Of a DNA stretch of 64,000 bases, positions 1 to 10,461 are shown one piece after another (positions within the stretch are counted from its first letter, which is position 1; every line of letters starts with the position of its first letter). A program made the position numbers and the translations under genes. The notes beneath the pieces were generated by a model. It had not been told where the DNA came from, did no database searches, and saw only the letters and a program-made list of their open reading frames with translations. This DNA comes from Owenia fusiformis (taxonomy: Eukaryota; Annelida; Polychaeta; Sabellida; Oweniidae), in contig CAIIXF020000007.1 of NCBI GenBank assembly GCA_903813345.2, positions 36,540,759 to 36,604,758 of the forward strand, read 5' to 3'.

Positions 1-587
1 GACAATACACAATGGCAAAAAGCTATGAATAGAAGCAAGATCGTATTTAAAAAACAAACAATTTTAACTATATAAGTGAGCCTGCAGTGTGTCATATGGG
101 ACATATAAAGAAAACTCTGGGATAATACAAAATGCGAATAACAACGGAGATCAGATAGTGCTTACAACAGTAATTAAACGTGAACGCCGGGTGTTGGGTT
201 TAGCTTGGGGTTCATTATGACAATATAGGAAACACAATGGTGTGATATGATCTTACAAACTATGTTAAGTTATTATTCTTTGGGAAGAACACGTTTATTC
301 CGAGGCTAAGGAATTAAGTAACATTATATAAAAGCATACTCCACGATATAATACGTAATTATTCGTAGAGTCTGTTTAATTAAAATCCCATGATATTGAG
401 AATACCAACTGAGTTTGATAATTGGGTATTTTCTATTCAGTAAGTTTATTATAGCATATCTTGAAACTTACCTCAATATTTGGTCTCATTCTAAATGAGT
501 GGATTTACTAGAGATATAGAACCCATCTGATCATTCCCTTAAAATTGTACATAATGCGATGTGTCGTGAATCGTTGGATACCTGAGT
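1..587. other. AT-rich sequence with no recognisable feature
   Basis: I see no convincing coding stretch, tandem array or long inverted repeat here. A donor-like GTAAGT lies on the minus strand near 468-473, but the frames upstream of it are closed by stops within a short distance, so I do not call an exon. Confidence 0.5.
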
Positions 588-811
588 ACACACCTCTACA
601 TAAGTTTGGAAAACGAAAATCCTATTTTGAATCAATTATCCAAGCCTAAATATGTTTGGCGATTAAAAAATCTTCAAATTTGTTATTTTTAGAACTCATG
701 TATGCGTATTTATAATGTATGTGTATACAATTTGGATCCAAACACCACCAGGCTTTGAAATATTATCCAATAAAAACGTACGTTTGCCAAACTAATTGTA
801 GGGAGTGTACT
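588..811. mobile_element. MITE, CACTCCC-end family, diverged copy
   Basis: The left end reads TACACACCTCTACATAAGTT and the right end TTGCCAAACTAATTGTAGGG followed by AGTGTA. These are diverged versions of the ends seen at 1096-1332, 15031-15241 and 51139-52014. The length (about 224 bp) fits the other short copies. TA at both edges fits a Tc1/mariner-type target duplication. No coding capacity. Confidence 0.6.
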
Positions 812-1095
812 TCTCATATACTCACGCCTGTATCCACATCCCGTCGTATGCGTGTTAGATTCTCTTACAGTCAAGGGGTTAATATGCTCCCTGCTTTAGG
901 ACAGGTAGGTTTTTATTCCGATTTTATTGCATTCTACGAGCTCTATCTACGTTTTATGAGGATTCTATGATATGCGGGTGACTATATAATGAACAGGGGG
1001 AGTTGTAAAGAACGACGTGGGTTAGGATTTAAAGCAATGAAAAATGTCACCTAGTTCGCAAAGAACTTCAATAAGTGATTACGAAGGTACTTGCA

Positions 1096-1332
1096 TACAC
1101 TCCCCTCGATAAATTTGACAACCGGAAGTTGTATTGGATAGCATTATGAAAGTTTGAAAACGTTTGAATCTTTAATATGTGGTCAATAATCAAAAGTTCG
1201 GACATTTGCGACAAATTCGCTGAATATATATTTACAATGCATAAACAGACGTTAACATGCGTTCAAGTGTGTAACTTCCGGTTACTAATTTAAGGAGGGG
1301 AGGGGGAACACAATTTTATGGAGGGGAGTGTA
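1096..1332. mobile_element. MITE, CACTCCC-end family
   Basis: It begins TACACTCCCCTCGATAAATT and ends GGAGGGGAGTGTA, with TA at both edges. Inside each end the sequence CAACCGGAAGTTG (left) is mirrored by AACTTCCGGTTAC (right), giving terminal inverted repeats of about 35 bp. It is a short non-autonomous DNA transposon of the family whose longest copy here is 51139-52014. Confidence 0.75.
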
Positions 1333-1344
1333 TATATCTATAAC

Positions 1345-2340
1345 TATAAATATACCACATTCGACTTCCGCATCGGTTTCGGTAACACGATGACGGCCAT
1401 AACTGTTATCCGATTCCCATGTTGTAAAGTCATCAAATGTTGGTTATAATGTATACCGTAGTGATAGCAAATTAATGATTTTAGGATAAGGCAGCGTCGT
1501 CTAGATCCCGTTGGTGCTACGTGAGTAATAGTGGTAATAAAGATAGTAGAAGAGATACACGGTTTACTCCGAGTTCTAATCACACAAATCAAAGCCTTGC
1601 CAAAAGCTACAAGTTCATCCAGTTATTAATTGTTCACTTCAAATGGTTTCTCTTTTGTTCGGCTTCTTTATGCTTTATAGATTGATTCATTAATTTGAAA
1701 GCCGATGACCGTTGTTCGTGTTATATGTCTTGGACCGCGATGTAGTGTTTGATTGACAATGAGGGATGCATGCCCGCCATATGTTATTGTATGTAAGGGT
1801 GGTAATTGAGCTAGGCGTAATCAGTGATTTTTCACTAATACCAAAACAAAATATCCTCATTCTGTAATATATGGGATAAAATACCTACAGCGATATGGGG
1901 ATCATGAGTAGAAAGTAAATTACACATTCGATCCATTATTTAAAAAACAAAGCCAATAAATCAAGTTATTCATGTAGCGATGTTCAATGCGTAGGATCAC
2001 GGCCTGACATATTGGGTATTATTTTTCCAAATGAGTGATTATACTCTTAAAACTCGTAGAACAAATCTACGGCAGTTTTCTTCAAAATCGAAGCGCTATC
2101 GTGTCAAAATCATTATCTTATCTTGATACTAGAATGACAACTCATATAACTGAAGGATACCGGAGATTTCTCATTTTAAAGCTGATTATTGCTATGTGAT
2201 TTGAATGGCTTCTCATTTAAGATTGTGAACTGACCTCGATGACATCATCAAAAAGTGCGCATGAACCCCTCGGCTCTTTTACACTGCAAGGTCAAAGCCT
2301 CATTCTGAACATAGATCACACGACTTTATAATATTGAGAA
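1345..2340. other. Intergenic or intronic sequence, no feature
   Basis: On the minus strand, 1344-1592 is stop-free in one frame, and a second frame there (about 43 codons) has a fairly protein-like composition, but neither has a good splice acceptor. I treat both as chance. The rest is unstructured AT-rich DNA. Confidence 0.4.
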
Positions 2341-2358
2341 CAAAATGTTTTTTTTTAG

Positions 2359-2415
2359 AAATTCGAGTCGATGTCAAGTGAAGTCATGCGCAATGCAGAT
2401 TATCTAAACGTTTGA
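2359..2415 (+). CDS. Candidate terminal exon (18 codons plus stop)
   Basis: A long T run ending in TTTTTTTAG (2349-2358) is a very good 3' splice site. Right after it the plus strand reads KFESMSSEVMRNADYLNV and then TGA, if the phase is 0. The composition (mixed charged and polar residues) differs from the Phe/Leu/Ile/Tyr-rich noise of most frames here. No partner exon was found upstream and I recognise no domain. It may be chance; only transcript evidence would decide. Confidence 0.2.
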   Translation, partial: KFESMSSEVMRNADYLNV

Positions 2416-3489
2416 AATGGTTTACCAAATTGCTCGAAAAGTTGATTGTCAACTTAGTAAGTACAAAATCATTTTATATGATTGTTATGTTTTTGCATAC
2501 TATACTTTGTAGTACTGTGTATATTTTGACCTTTTACGCTTTTAAACTTGTGCTTTCACATAAAGTTTCTTGTAATTTCTTTTCTTTGTGGTGTAATTAA
2601 CTTTTCTGATCAATTTTATTAATTTGGGCGTTTTTAGGTGCAGACCAGAATTACAAGCAACTCTTGCCTAACCCAGTAACGCCCTTGAGGACATTGTGTA
2701 GCTTTCTTACAAGTTGGCATGTATCCTTGCAATTGGTTTAATTTGCTTCTAATTAACCCTAATGCGGACAAGGGGGTAGTTTTTTCACCGGTACTTACCA
2801 TGAAATAATATTTTTCTGTAAGCCAGCCACGCCCATTCATGCACAATTCAATGCATATTAGAATATATTCAAATCATAAATATTCTAGAGGAACAAATGA
2901 TGGACTGGAAGGACTGATTAACTTCATAGTTCATAAAAAAAACTTAATAAACAATATCATTGAAATAACAAGCCGATGCTTATGCAAGTCAAATGGTAAG
3001 TTTTGAAGGGATGTCAAGGTGATGCAATTGTTGTCAGTGTTGACCTAGTTAAACCATGCAGTTTATGTTTTTGGACTAGTTTATACTAAACAGGAGTGTT
3101 CAGTTACAATATTGTAGCGGGAGCACAATTTTTACTATTCATTTATATTCGTTCATTAATTACACATTAATACATTTTACTTTTAATATAACATTTATAT
3201 GCGTTAAAAAGAGCAGAGTGACCCCTTTTTAATGGTTTTTACCCCGTGTAAATCAAATTAGTATTTTTTGAGTTATGACAATTTGAAAAACATGAGTAAA
3301 CTGAGATTATTTCGTTTTGTCGGCATTGCAGTAATAAAATTTAGCGATCAATAATTTACTTAGAACCTGTATGGGTCACTTTGAAGTTTTCATAAGTTTG
3401 ACAAGTTGACAGCTTGGGCTGGTCTCCGCCCACTTAATTTGCATATTTCTCGACTGATCGTAATATTTGTGAATGCTTTCCTTGGAAAG

Positions 3490-3615
3490 TCAGTCCTGAG
3501 TTTGTATCTGAAGAGATAGGAGGTTGATTTTTTACATTTTGAAAGTCTTAAGTTTGTATCTGAAAGGTGTAAGACGTTGTGAATATTTCTACATTTTGAT
3601 AAAGTCTCAAGTTTA
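3490..3615. repeat. Short tandem repeat, about 58-bp unit, roughly two copies
   Basis: GAGTTTGTATCTGAAGAG followed by a TACATTTTGA stretch recurs as AAGTTTGTATCTGAAAGG followed by CTACATTTTGATA. The two units are diverged by several substitutions, so this is an old small duplication. Confidence 0.55.
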
Positions 3616-3699
3616 GCATTGTGCGAGCATTTCCCAGTGTTTGGATTATATTTCATTTGATCAGACAAGTGGATTTAATCATATAACCGGATTTATAAT

Positions 3700-4600
3700 T
3701 GGATTATACGCTAATTTGGATTCTGCATTGTCATGTCAGCAAGGTAAATAAAGTTTATTGTTTTATTGTTATTAAATTAAGCTGATATAATTTGTTCAGT
3801 TATTCTTATACAGTAAATTACAATATCCATTAGTGGTCAATAAGATACAAATTCCTTTCACACACAAGACGTATCCACACATCATCTTTCCAGTGCCATT
3901 GATTGTTAAAGGGGTTTCCGCTCGGCCCAATTCATTCTTTCCAGTATTTATTATTTTGATCAATTTATTCCATACTGGTGACAATTATTTGAATCAAAGA
4001 AACTCCCGCCACAATATTGATCTTCATTTAGAAAATATTTAGAAAGTTTTATTGATCAAAAAATGACGGAGAAGTAAAATAATTAATTTGATACAGAAGT
4101 TTGCAGAAAAATCTACATATAAATAAATATACATATAAATTAGCGCACCGAAATTCTCTAAGCTGATTGGCTGAGACAGACTTGCTATCTTTGAATCAAT
4201 AACATATCCATCGGTTCAATATTTCACTATATTGCCCGCAGAAATGACGTTATTAGTATAATTACAACCGTTAATGACCAGGATTGAAACAGCAAGAAAA
4301 TCTTACGCACAGAACGATATCTAATTTCCCGGGGAAAATTGCCGGTCATTAATTGCATTCTCGACCGGGAATATGGACCACCACTATGACGCCACATGTT
4401 GCTTAGGTCGAAATAGTAAAAAAATGAATGCCTCCTAAACTAGCACTAAAACCCCTAGTACTGGCCCGGCAAGGTGGTTATAATTAAATGTGATATACTT
4501 TTAAGGTTGTCTACCACAGTTCTGATATAATTCATATGTAGTGTCTAGACATTTAAACAGAACAATTACTAACCACGAGGGGGCATCTTGGAATGGTTGT
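3700..4600. other. Unassigned sequence
   Basis: No coding or array structure. A weak inverted pair TAATGACC / GGTCATTA brackets about 90 bp near 4268-4355 and could be the ends of a very short MITE, but I cannot confirm it. Confidence 0.35.
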
Positions 4601-4601
4601 A

Positions 4602-4621
4602 ACTTACGACCGGTCGTAAGT
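4602..4621. repeat. Perfect 20-bp palindrome
   Basis: ACTTACGACCGGTCGTAAGT is its own reverse complement over all 20 bases. It could form a small cruciform or be a dimeric protein site. There is no coding context and I make no functional claim. Confidence 0.8.
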
Positions 4622-4624
4622 CTT

Positions 4625-5585
4625 TAACCTCTGGGGGTCATTAAAAGAGGCATTTTATCTCTAAGAATTCCCAAAGTCCGTTGTTCTCTTACTATGATGT
4701 CACTTTGTGTATGGTTACAAAATTTGATTTAAGAATTCTTAAATTCACGAAATCTCTGTTAATGGCCTCCTGAATATCAAAACCTTTATGACACTGTTAA
4801 GAATCTCTAAAATCCATTGTTCTCCTTCATGACATCTGTGGCATTATTATATACATAGTAATAGTGATGTTTTTACAAAGTTTCTTTTAATGTCGTGTCC
4901 TCCTAGATATTATGTCTATGAACATGTAAATTAATGATTAAGGCTGTCTGAAGCAGTTATCGATTTAATATTAAATATTTCCACTGGGTCCATTCAAGCC
5001 GTTTCGGCAAAAATGATGGAGCTTTTCGAAAATGTTGCTAGTTAATACAATTGTGATACAAGTTCCCTCAGAGAATATCAAGAAGAAATTACACTGACAT
5101 TCTTGATAGAAACGACTTGAAATATCAGTTTTGTTTACGATTTTGTCACGTAATCAATTACATTTTCATTTAAGTCTTTAGGGACCACAATGACCCGTCG
5201 TTTTAATATAAAAACACATTAATCAGATTCTAGCTTAATTTAGCAAAGTTCTTTTGATCATACCGACTCGGCGGACTGCAATTGAATTATAAAGTAATTC
5301 AAACGTGAACATAAAGTTGCACGTAATAGGTGCAATTATACGGGTCTTCAGCAAAATATTTTCAGAGTAGTTATAACTTTAATTCAAAGGGTAATGGATT
5401 ACCAATTAAATCGAACGCACGAGCCCAAATATTAACCAATAAGACAAGCAAAACAATTAAACCGTTCTCTGCGTAGGCGGACCATAAAAGCACAGAGAGA
5501 CAATTACCACTCGTGATGGATCATATGTTGTCCCAGAAATAAAAATGTCATCAAGTATGTAAATGAGCATGACGCGTGGAAATAC
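4625..5585. other. Unassigned sequence with a weak old duplication
   Basis: Around 4660-4860 the motif CTAARAATYCCAAAGTCCRTTGTTCTC occurs twice in diverged form (near 4661 and 4803), suggesting an old tandem duplication of about 140 bp. Otherwise nothing is recognisable. Confidence 0.35.
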
Positions 5586-5589
5586 GAAT

Positions 5590-5733
5590 AATGCCTTGGT
5601 CACATTTGCTCCGATTTTCACTACGGCGTCCGGCCGATTGAGTATTTTGTTCAAAATTGAATACAATATTGAACAAAACACTCAATCGGCCGGGCGCCTG
5701 CCGATGGATCGGAGCAAATGTGACCCAGGCATT
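5590..5733. mobile_element. Palindromic MITE or foldback, about 144 bp
   Basis: The two halves are reverse complements with a few mismatches: AATGCCTTGGTCACATTTGC at the left is mirrored by GCAAATGTGACCCAGGCATT at the right, and CGGCCGATTGAGT-TTTTGTTCAA is mirrored around a centre near 5660. The spacer between arms is only a few bases. Such near-perfect palindromes are typical of tiny foldback elements. The ORFs over it (5457-5681 minus, 5563-5784 plus) are products of the mirror symmetry, not genes. Confidence 0.75.
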
Positions 5734-5969
5734 AATAGTAGTTCTAAATACAGTAGACGCATACTTGATGGTGCTATTTCGTGATCATAACTATTCCACC
5801 CGAGCTCAGGCTCATCTTGTAACCTACGTTAATTTCATTTTGATTATATCGTTCGTAGATAAAGCTTATTTTAACATTTGGTCATTGTTTGACAATACTG
5901 GGCACTGTTTCCTTTTTAAAAAAATTATTCTTCAATTCTCGCTTACTTCAACACTTGCAATTACCTCTA

Positions 5970-5992
5970 TACAGAGTGAGCCAAAAAGCGCT
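5970..5992 (+). mobile_element. Possible solo terminus of a mariner-type element
   Basis: TACAGAGTGAGCCAAAAA resembles the terminal repeats of mariner-type transposons (TA plus CAGxxTGxxCCAAAA) and the left end of the element at 45864. No matching right end was found nearby, so this is at best a truncated copy. Confidence 0.25.
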
Positions 5993-6156
5993 TTGCCTTT
6001 GCGGACAACCCTAGCATTGGACGACAGCTGGTGACTCCTCGTAATGATAAAGGTGCAAGGAAATTAAGGAATATACCACTATACAAAACCGCTCGTGCCC
6101 AAAACATCCCTTGTCCAATCCGTTTATTAGCAAATCATTTTATCACGCGGTACTAA

Positions 6157-8713
6157 GGTATTAATTAATATGTATACAGGAATTATTTATCTTCATAATC
6201 ACGCGGTACTAACTCACCGGGGCGTATCGAAACCAAAGCGCCCCGCAAAACCGTTAATTTGAATTTCAAACCTACCCTTTCTTTGTAAAATCAATGATTG
6301 TGAGTCTCATAGTACACCGTTTTTCTTCAAACTTGTTCCATTAAAACCTTCACAGAAATACCTTTCAGTCGAGAGATTACTTTTGTGTACAGAGTAACTC
6401 GTTTTAGCGGCGTTTTGGTCCCCAGACGTGAGAAGATGCAAATCTTCAGAGATATCAACCAAACGCCTCGATATATCGCCAGTTTTTTATTATTCTCCCC
6501 TATATTTTGCACAAAGTAGGACTTTTTTAAATTGCTGCGTTTAATGTAATAAATATCACCCTATGCAGACAGAGCCTGTGGGAAATATAGGGTGCGGAGC
6601 AAATGAGCGGAGGGTGCGGAGCTAACGGTCATTTTTGAATTTAAATTTGGGATATTTCTGAAACTAAGCCGTTTTGGGACTTCAAATATACCAAGATATG
6701 TGTATTTGACACCAAATATCAAATGAATACAATTGTGAAAATAGTAGCGCAATTCATTCTATAGCGACGCAGTGTGCCTTAAACCTTTCCCAGACCTATA
6801 TATTTTGAAATTATCCTTTTAATACTGAGTCCCCAGCATTCATAAAAAATGGTGTTCAAGGTACACTATCTATACAAATTATTTTTGCATCTTGGAAGCC
6901 AGGCAGTATCTGTGTGATTTTATAAAAATTCGGAAATGTTTTTCAGATATGAGCCCCCTCTAAATATTGGGTGCGGAGGAGCTCCATAAACGTACCTCCG
7001 CACCCAATATTTAGAGGGGGCTCATATCTGAAGAACATTTCCGATTTTTTATAAAATCACACAGATACTGCCTGGCTTTCAAGATGCAAAAATAATTTGC
7101 ATGGGTAGTGCATCTTGAACACCATTTTTTATGAATGCTGGGGACGCAGTATTAAAAGGATAGCCTCAAATAGGTCTGGGAAATGTTTAAGGCATACTGC
7201 GTCGCTATAAAATGAATTGCACTTATGACGTGCACGGACCTGGGGACAATTCGGGAAATACGGGCTAATCTCAGCTTTAAGCGTTAATATCTGCTTTATT
7301 CAAAAAGCTAACTATATGCATTATATATCATTTTGAAGTATTTTTTATTCGCATTTCACTGAAATTATTTTTCCTTGAAAAGTGTGATGGGATCTACCAT
7401 ATTTTTTAAGTTAAATGTACTCCGACATCGTCAAATACGCTGTAAGGTGTAACATTTCATGCTTACACAGTTCGTTGAAATCAGGATAACTTTTGAAATA
7501 CTGATCAGAATTTTACTAAAATTTCACATTTCATTCATTGAAACATGTGCTTTTATGACCTCACAATTGCCCAGCGGCTACAGTTCAAATCGTCTTATAT
7601 GAACGCTTTTAAGATTTTCAAAATTGTGTAAGGTTTTGAAGGCGAGGGAGACAAGCAATAAGTTTACCTTTATTTAACCTACTAATTTAGGTCTGATTTC
7701 AAAAAAAATTTAACTGCACAATATTGTCATGGCGAAATTTACAAAACAATAACAGATTTCTTTATTTTTCAAATAATAAGAGAATAAGAGTTGCTTTTAG
7801 AGACTTGAAAAAATGTAACGCATCGATTTTTTACCACAAATCCCATACATATCAATTTTTACTAACGCCCCGAGTGGATTTCCTGACCGTTTTTCAAAAA
7901 TCAAAAACATTTTAGAAATATTGTCCTCGAGATCTTCTTGCTCTGTGAATTTCACCAGGATTGAATAAGAATAAAGCATCTTATTTTTAGGTTGACTAAA
8001 CTTGACAAAATGTAACGCTTGTCGTTTTTGACGTTATAATGCTGATTGCGCCCTATACTGGCCATTGTATTGTTTTGGTATTTTGACGCCATAATGTTAC
8101 TCTAATTGTCCCCAGTTTCGTGCGACGTGTAACTACTATTTTCACAATTTTATTGATATTTGGTGTCAAATACACATATCTTGGTATATTTGAAGTCCCA
8201 AAACGGCTTAGTTTCAGAAATATCCCAATTTTAAATTCAAAAATGACCATTAGCTCCGCACCCTCTGCTCATTTGCGCCGCACCCGATATTTCCCACAGG
8301 CTCTGTCTGCATAGGGTGAATATGTTGATGCAGCGATGGAGAGTTGTAATGGGGGTCCTTGAGCAAAACATAAGGGGAAATAATAAAAGAACTGGCGATA
8401 TATCGAGGCTTTTGGTTGAAATCTCTGAAGATTTGCATCTTCTCACATCTGGGGACCAAAACGCCGTTAAAACGAGGGACTTTGTATACTAAGGCAATGT
8501 CTCGACTGAAAGGTATTTCTGTGAAGGTTTTAATGGAACAAGTTTGAAGAAAAACGGTGTACTATGACACTCACAATCATCGATTTTCCAAAGACAGGGT
8601 AGATTTGAAATTCAAATTAACCGTTTTGCGGGGCGTTTTGGTTTGGTACGCCCCGGAGAGTTAGTACCGCGTGATGATGAAGATAAATAATTCTTGTATA
8701 CATATTTAATACC
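6157..8713. mobile_element. Large foldback element with arms of about 590 bp
   Basis: Left arm 6157-6750 and right arm 8130-8713 are reverse complements at roughly 90% identity by eye. Examples are GCGGTACTAACTCACCGGGG on the left against CCCCGGAGAGTTAGTACCGC on the right, and CACCCTATGCAGACAGAGCC against GGCTCTGTCTGCATAGGGTG. The arms continue for a few tens of bases into the middle (CTGGGGACAATT near 7233 against AATTGTCCCCAG near 8105). The internal part (about 7260-8095) is unpaired and holds no recognisable transposase. The left arm is split by a second palindrome at 6751-7216. ORFs drawn on the arms in both directions are mirror images of each other and are not genes. Confidence 0.85.
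6751..7216. mobile_element. Palindromic element nested in the foldback's left arm
   Basis: A near-continuous palindrome centred at about 6991. GCACCCAATATTTAGAGGGG (7000-7019) is the reverse complement of 6964-6983, and the outer ends AATTCATTCTATAGCGACGC and GCGTCGCTATAAAATGAATT also pair. The uninterrupted right arm of the host foldback shows the empty site: it runs from GTGAAAATAGTAG straight into ACACGTCGCAC, while the left arm has about 466 bp of palindrome at that point. So this is a later insertion into the older foldback. Confidence 0.75.
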
Positions 8714-8748
8714 TTTATGTCTTTATGATAAACTTTATATTTTTACAG

Positions 8749-8937
8749 TGCCGAAAGATCTCTGTTGGATGCTTGCTAGAGACTCACGTATTACGTTGCA
8801 CAAGTCTTCGGACATTTTCTATCGATACGTATAAAGAATTAAGAATAAGAGAACAACTATTCTTCCATTTAAATGCGAAACTACGGACTACGCTAAGAAA
8901 AGCTATCATAGCATATAACGTTACATATACAAAGTGA
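8749..8937 (+). CDS. Candidate terminal exon, 62 codons
   Basis: TTTATATTTTTACAG (8734-8748) is a good 3' splice site. The plus strand then stays open to a TGA at 8935-8937. The predicted peptide starts CRKISVGCLLETHVLRCTSL and is basic and mixed in composition. It matches no family I recognise. It begins only about 35 bp after the foldback end at 8713. The opposite strand also has an open frame (8784-8981) ending near a donor-like GTGAGT, so strand and reality are both uncertain. Confidence 0.22.
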   Translation, partial: CRKISVGCLLETHVLRCTSLRTFSIDTYKELRIREQLFFHLNAKLRTTLRKAIIAYNVTYTK

Positions 8938-9006
8938 TAATCCAAAAAGATAACAATGGATCTGTTATTTTGATTGCGCATCGTATATCACCAATCAGAA
9001 ATGTCA

Positions 9007-9079
9007 TTAACTATAATCATTGACATCATTCTTTTTAGCATCAAGATAAACCATAGCATCTCTTTTCTCCTTGGTAATT
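9007..9079 (-). CDS. Candidate terminal exon, minus strand
   Basis: On the minus strand a long pyrimidine tract ending TGTTTTACTAG (to 9080) is an excellent 3' splice site. The next 73 bases read one base plus ITKEKRDAMVYLDAKKNDVN, then DYS and TAA. The peptide is charged and looks coding. If the frame is instead read through without splicing, the pyrimidine tract translates as a Leu/Phe/Ser-rich run that mimics a membrane segment (frame open from 9222). I cannot tell a spliced tail exon from a real membrane anchor plus cytosolic tail. No family recognised. Confidence 0.3.
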
Positions 9080-9240
9080 CTAGTAAAACAAGACACAAGG
9101 AGTAGTAGAATGTTAAGAAAGCATAAAAATAAACACAAATATGATATATAAGACATGCTCATCTCACATATAGCATTATTCGTGCCGGTCCTTTTATTGT
9201 TGTAATACATTTTCACGGGCATTATCCAGACCTCGATATC

Positions 9241-9348
9241 AGTGGCGGATCCAGAAATTCAAAGGGGAGGGGGGGGGGGCAAATTTTGAGTCTGGAAAAC
9301 CCCTAAAACCAAAGTTTGGGCCCCATTAGCATTTGAGGATCCACGTTG
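9241..9348. mobile_element. Possible short MITE (GTGGCGGATCCAG end)
   Basis: It begins AGTGGCGGATCCAGAAATTC and has a matching inverted GAGGATCCACGTTGAG at the other end, with a long G run between. Ends of the type GTGGCGGATCCAGG followed by a G run are common on short DNA elements in invertebrate genomes. The terminal match is short, so the call is tentative. Confidence 0.4.
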
Positions 9349-9838
9349 AGTTTAAATACCAACGAGCTCGTAGCCTCGTATCTTAGCCATTTTACCCCTC
9401 GGCATGCTCTCTGTATCAAAAGGTTTTGTTTGTACCCGTGATTTTGAATATCGAATCGATTATTTTTTTAACCATATATATATATAACAGTGAATGTGGC
9501 ATCTATCATATTCTTATAATATAATAATCGGTAGATCTAATTGATCTAATTTGGATGAATAATCGAATACTATATCGAATTTTCCCTGACTCGCACAGTT
9601 GAAACAATATTATTGCGTCTCTAGTGTCATAAAAAATATCGGAATTTGCTTATGTTAGAATGTGGATAATTAAATGCTGACATTCGGATAAAGTTAAATT
9701 GTGTGATAAAAATTAAAATAACTAGTAAATCAATTAAAAACATGCATTATCTGTCAAATTGCCCCTAAAGATATTTCCGATCAAAACAGACATCCATGGG
9801 AGAAAGCCACGCGTCGGAGGTTTTTTTAACTCACAATA

Positions 9839-10321
9839 AAAAATCGATTTAATGAAGTGGTATTAAAACATTCTACATTTTGAATTTAAATTGACGATAA
9901 AATAGGCGATACGGGTAAAAACTAACTAGCATAACCTTATTTTTGCGAAGACAAATAAACAGTTGAAGTTTGAATCGAAATGCATTCCTTTATTACAATT
10001 TACCATAGTTAAGAAAATCACTCTTTTCTAAATCACCAAATATAAACAGGCTTAATATGTGACCCAAAATTGCTCTTCTGATTGCTTAAAAATCGATTTA
10101 ATGAAGTGGTGCATTTTGAATTTAAATTGACGATAAAATAGGCGATACGGGTAAAAACTAACTAGCATAACCTTATTTTTGCGAATAGAAATAAACAGTT
10201 GAAGTTTGAATCGAAATGCATTCCTTTATTACAATTTACCATTGTTAAGAAAAATCACTCTTTTCTAAATTACCAAATATAAACAGGCTTAATATGTGAC
10301 CCAAAATTGCTCTTCTGATTG
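9839..10321. repeat. Tandem duplication, unit about 249 bp, two copies
   Basis: Copy 1 (9839-10087) and copy 2 (10088-10321) both start AAAATCGATTTAATGAAGTG and end CTCTTCTGATTGCT. They are nearly identical except that copy 2 lacks about 15 bp after GAAGTGGT. High identity implies a recent duplication. No coding potential seen. A CACTCCC-family right end follows directly. Confidence 0.85.
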
Positions 10322-10342
10322 CTAAACTTATTGAGGGGAGTG
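10314..10342. mobile_element. Solo right end of the CACTCCC-type MITE
   Basis: GCTAAACTTATTGAGGGGAG followed by TGTTA matches the right terminus of the family at 51139-52014. No left end was found at the expected distance; the tandem duplication just upstream may have replaced it or be part of a longer copy. Confidence 0.45.
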
Positions 10343-10461
10343 TTAGCAACAAATCACATACATCATGACTCTACTGGATGACGAAAGACATGACGATACA
10401 CTTACTGTAGATTAAACAAACCATGGGTAGCCTGGAATACGAAGACAAGGAAACATCGTCA

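Noticed and set aside
871-904. 34-nt mini-exon on the plus strand between CTTACAG and GTAGGT
   Set aside because: Too short to judge, and no partner exon; the ORF covering it upstream is mostly MITE sequence (588-811).
2634-2846. Minus-strand exon ending at a strong ATG/GTAAGT donor near 2797
   Set aside because: The only acceptor nearby leaves a 17-nt exon, and the surrounding TGGGCGT...ACGCCC ends suggest a small repeat element.
5657-6034. 125-codon plus-strand ORF
   Set aside because: It starts inside the palindromic MITE at 5590-5733 and runs into unrelated sequence; length is within chance expectation and no domain is visible.
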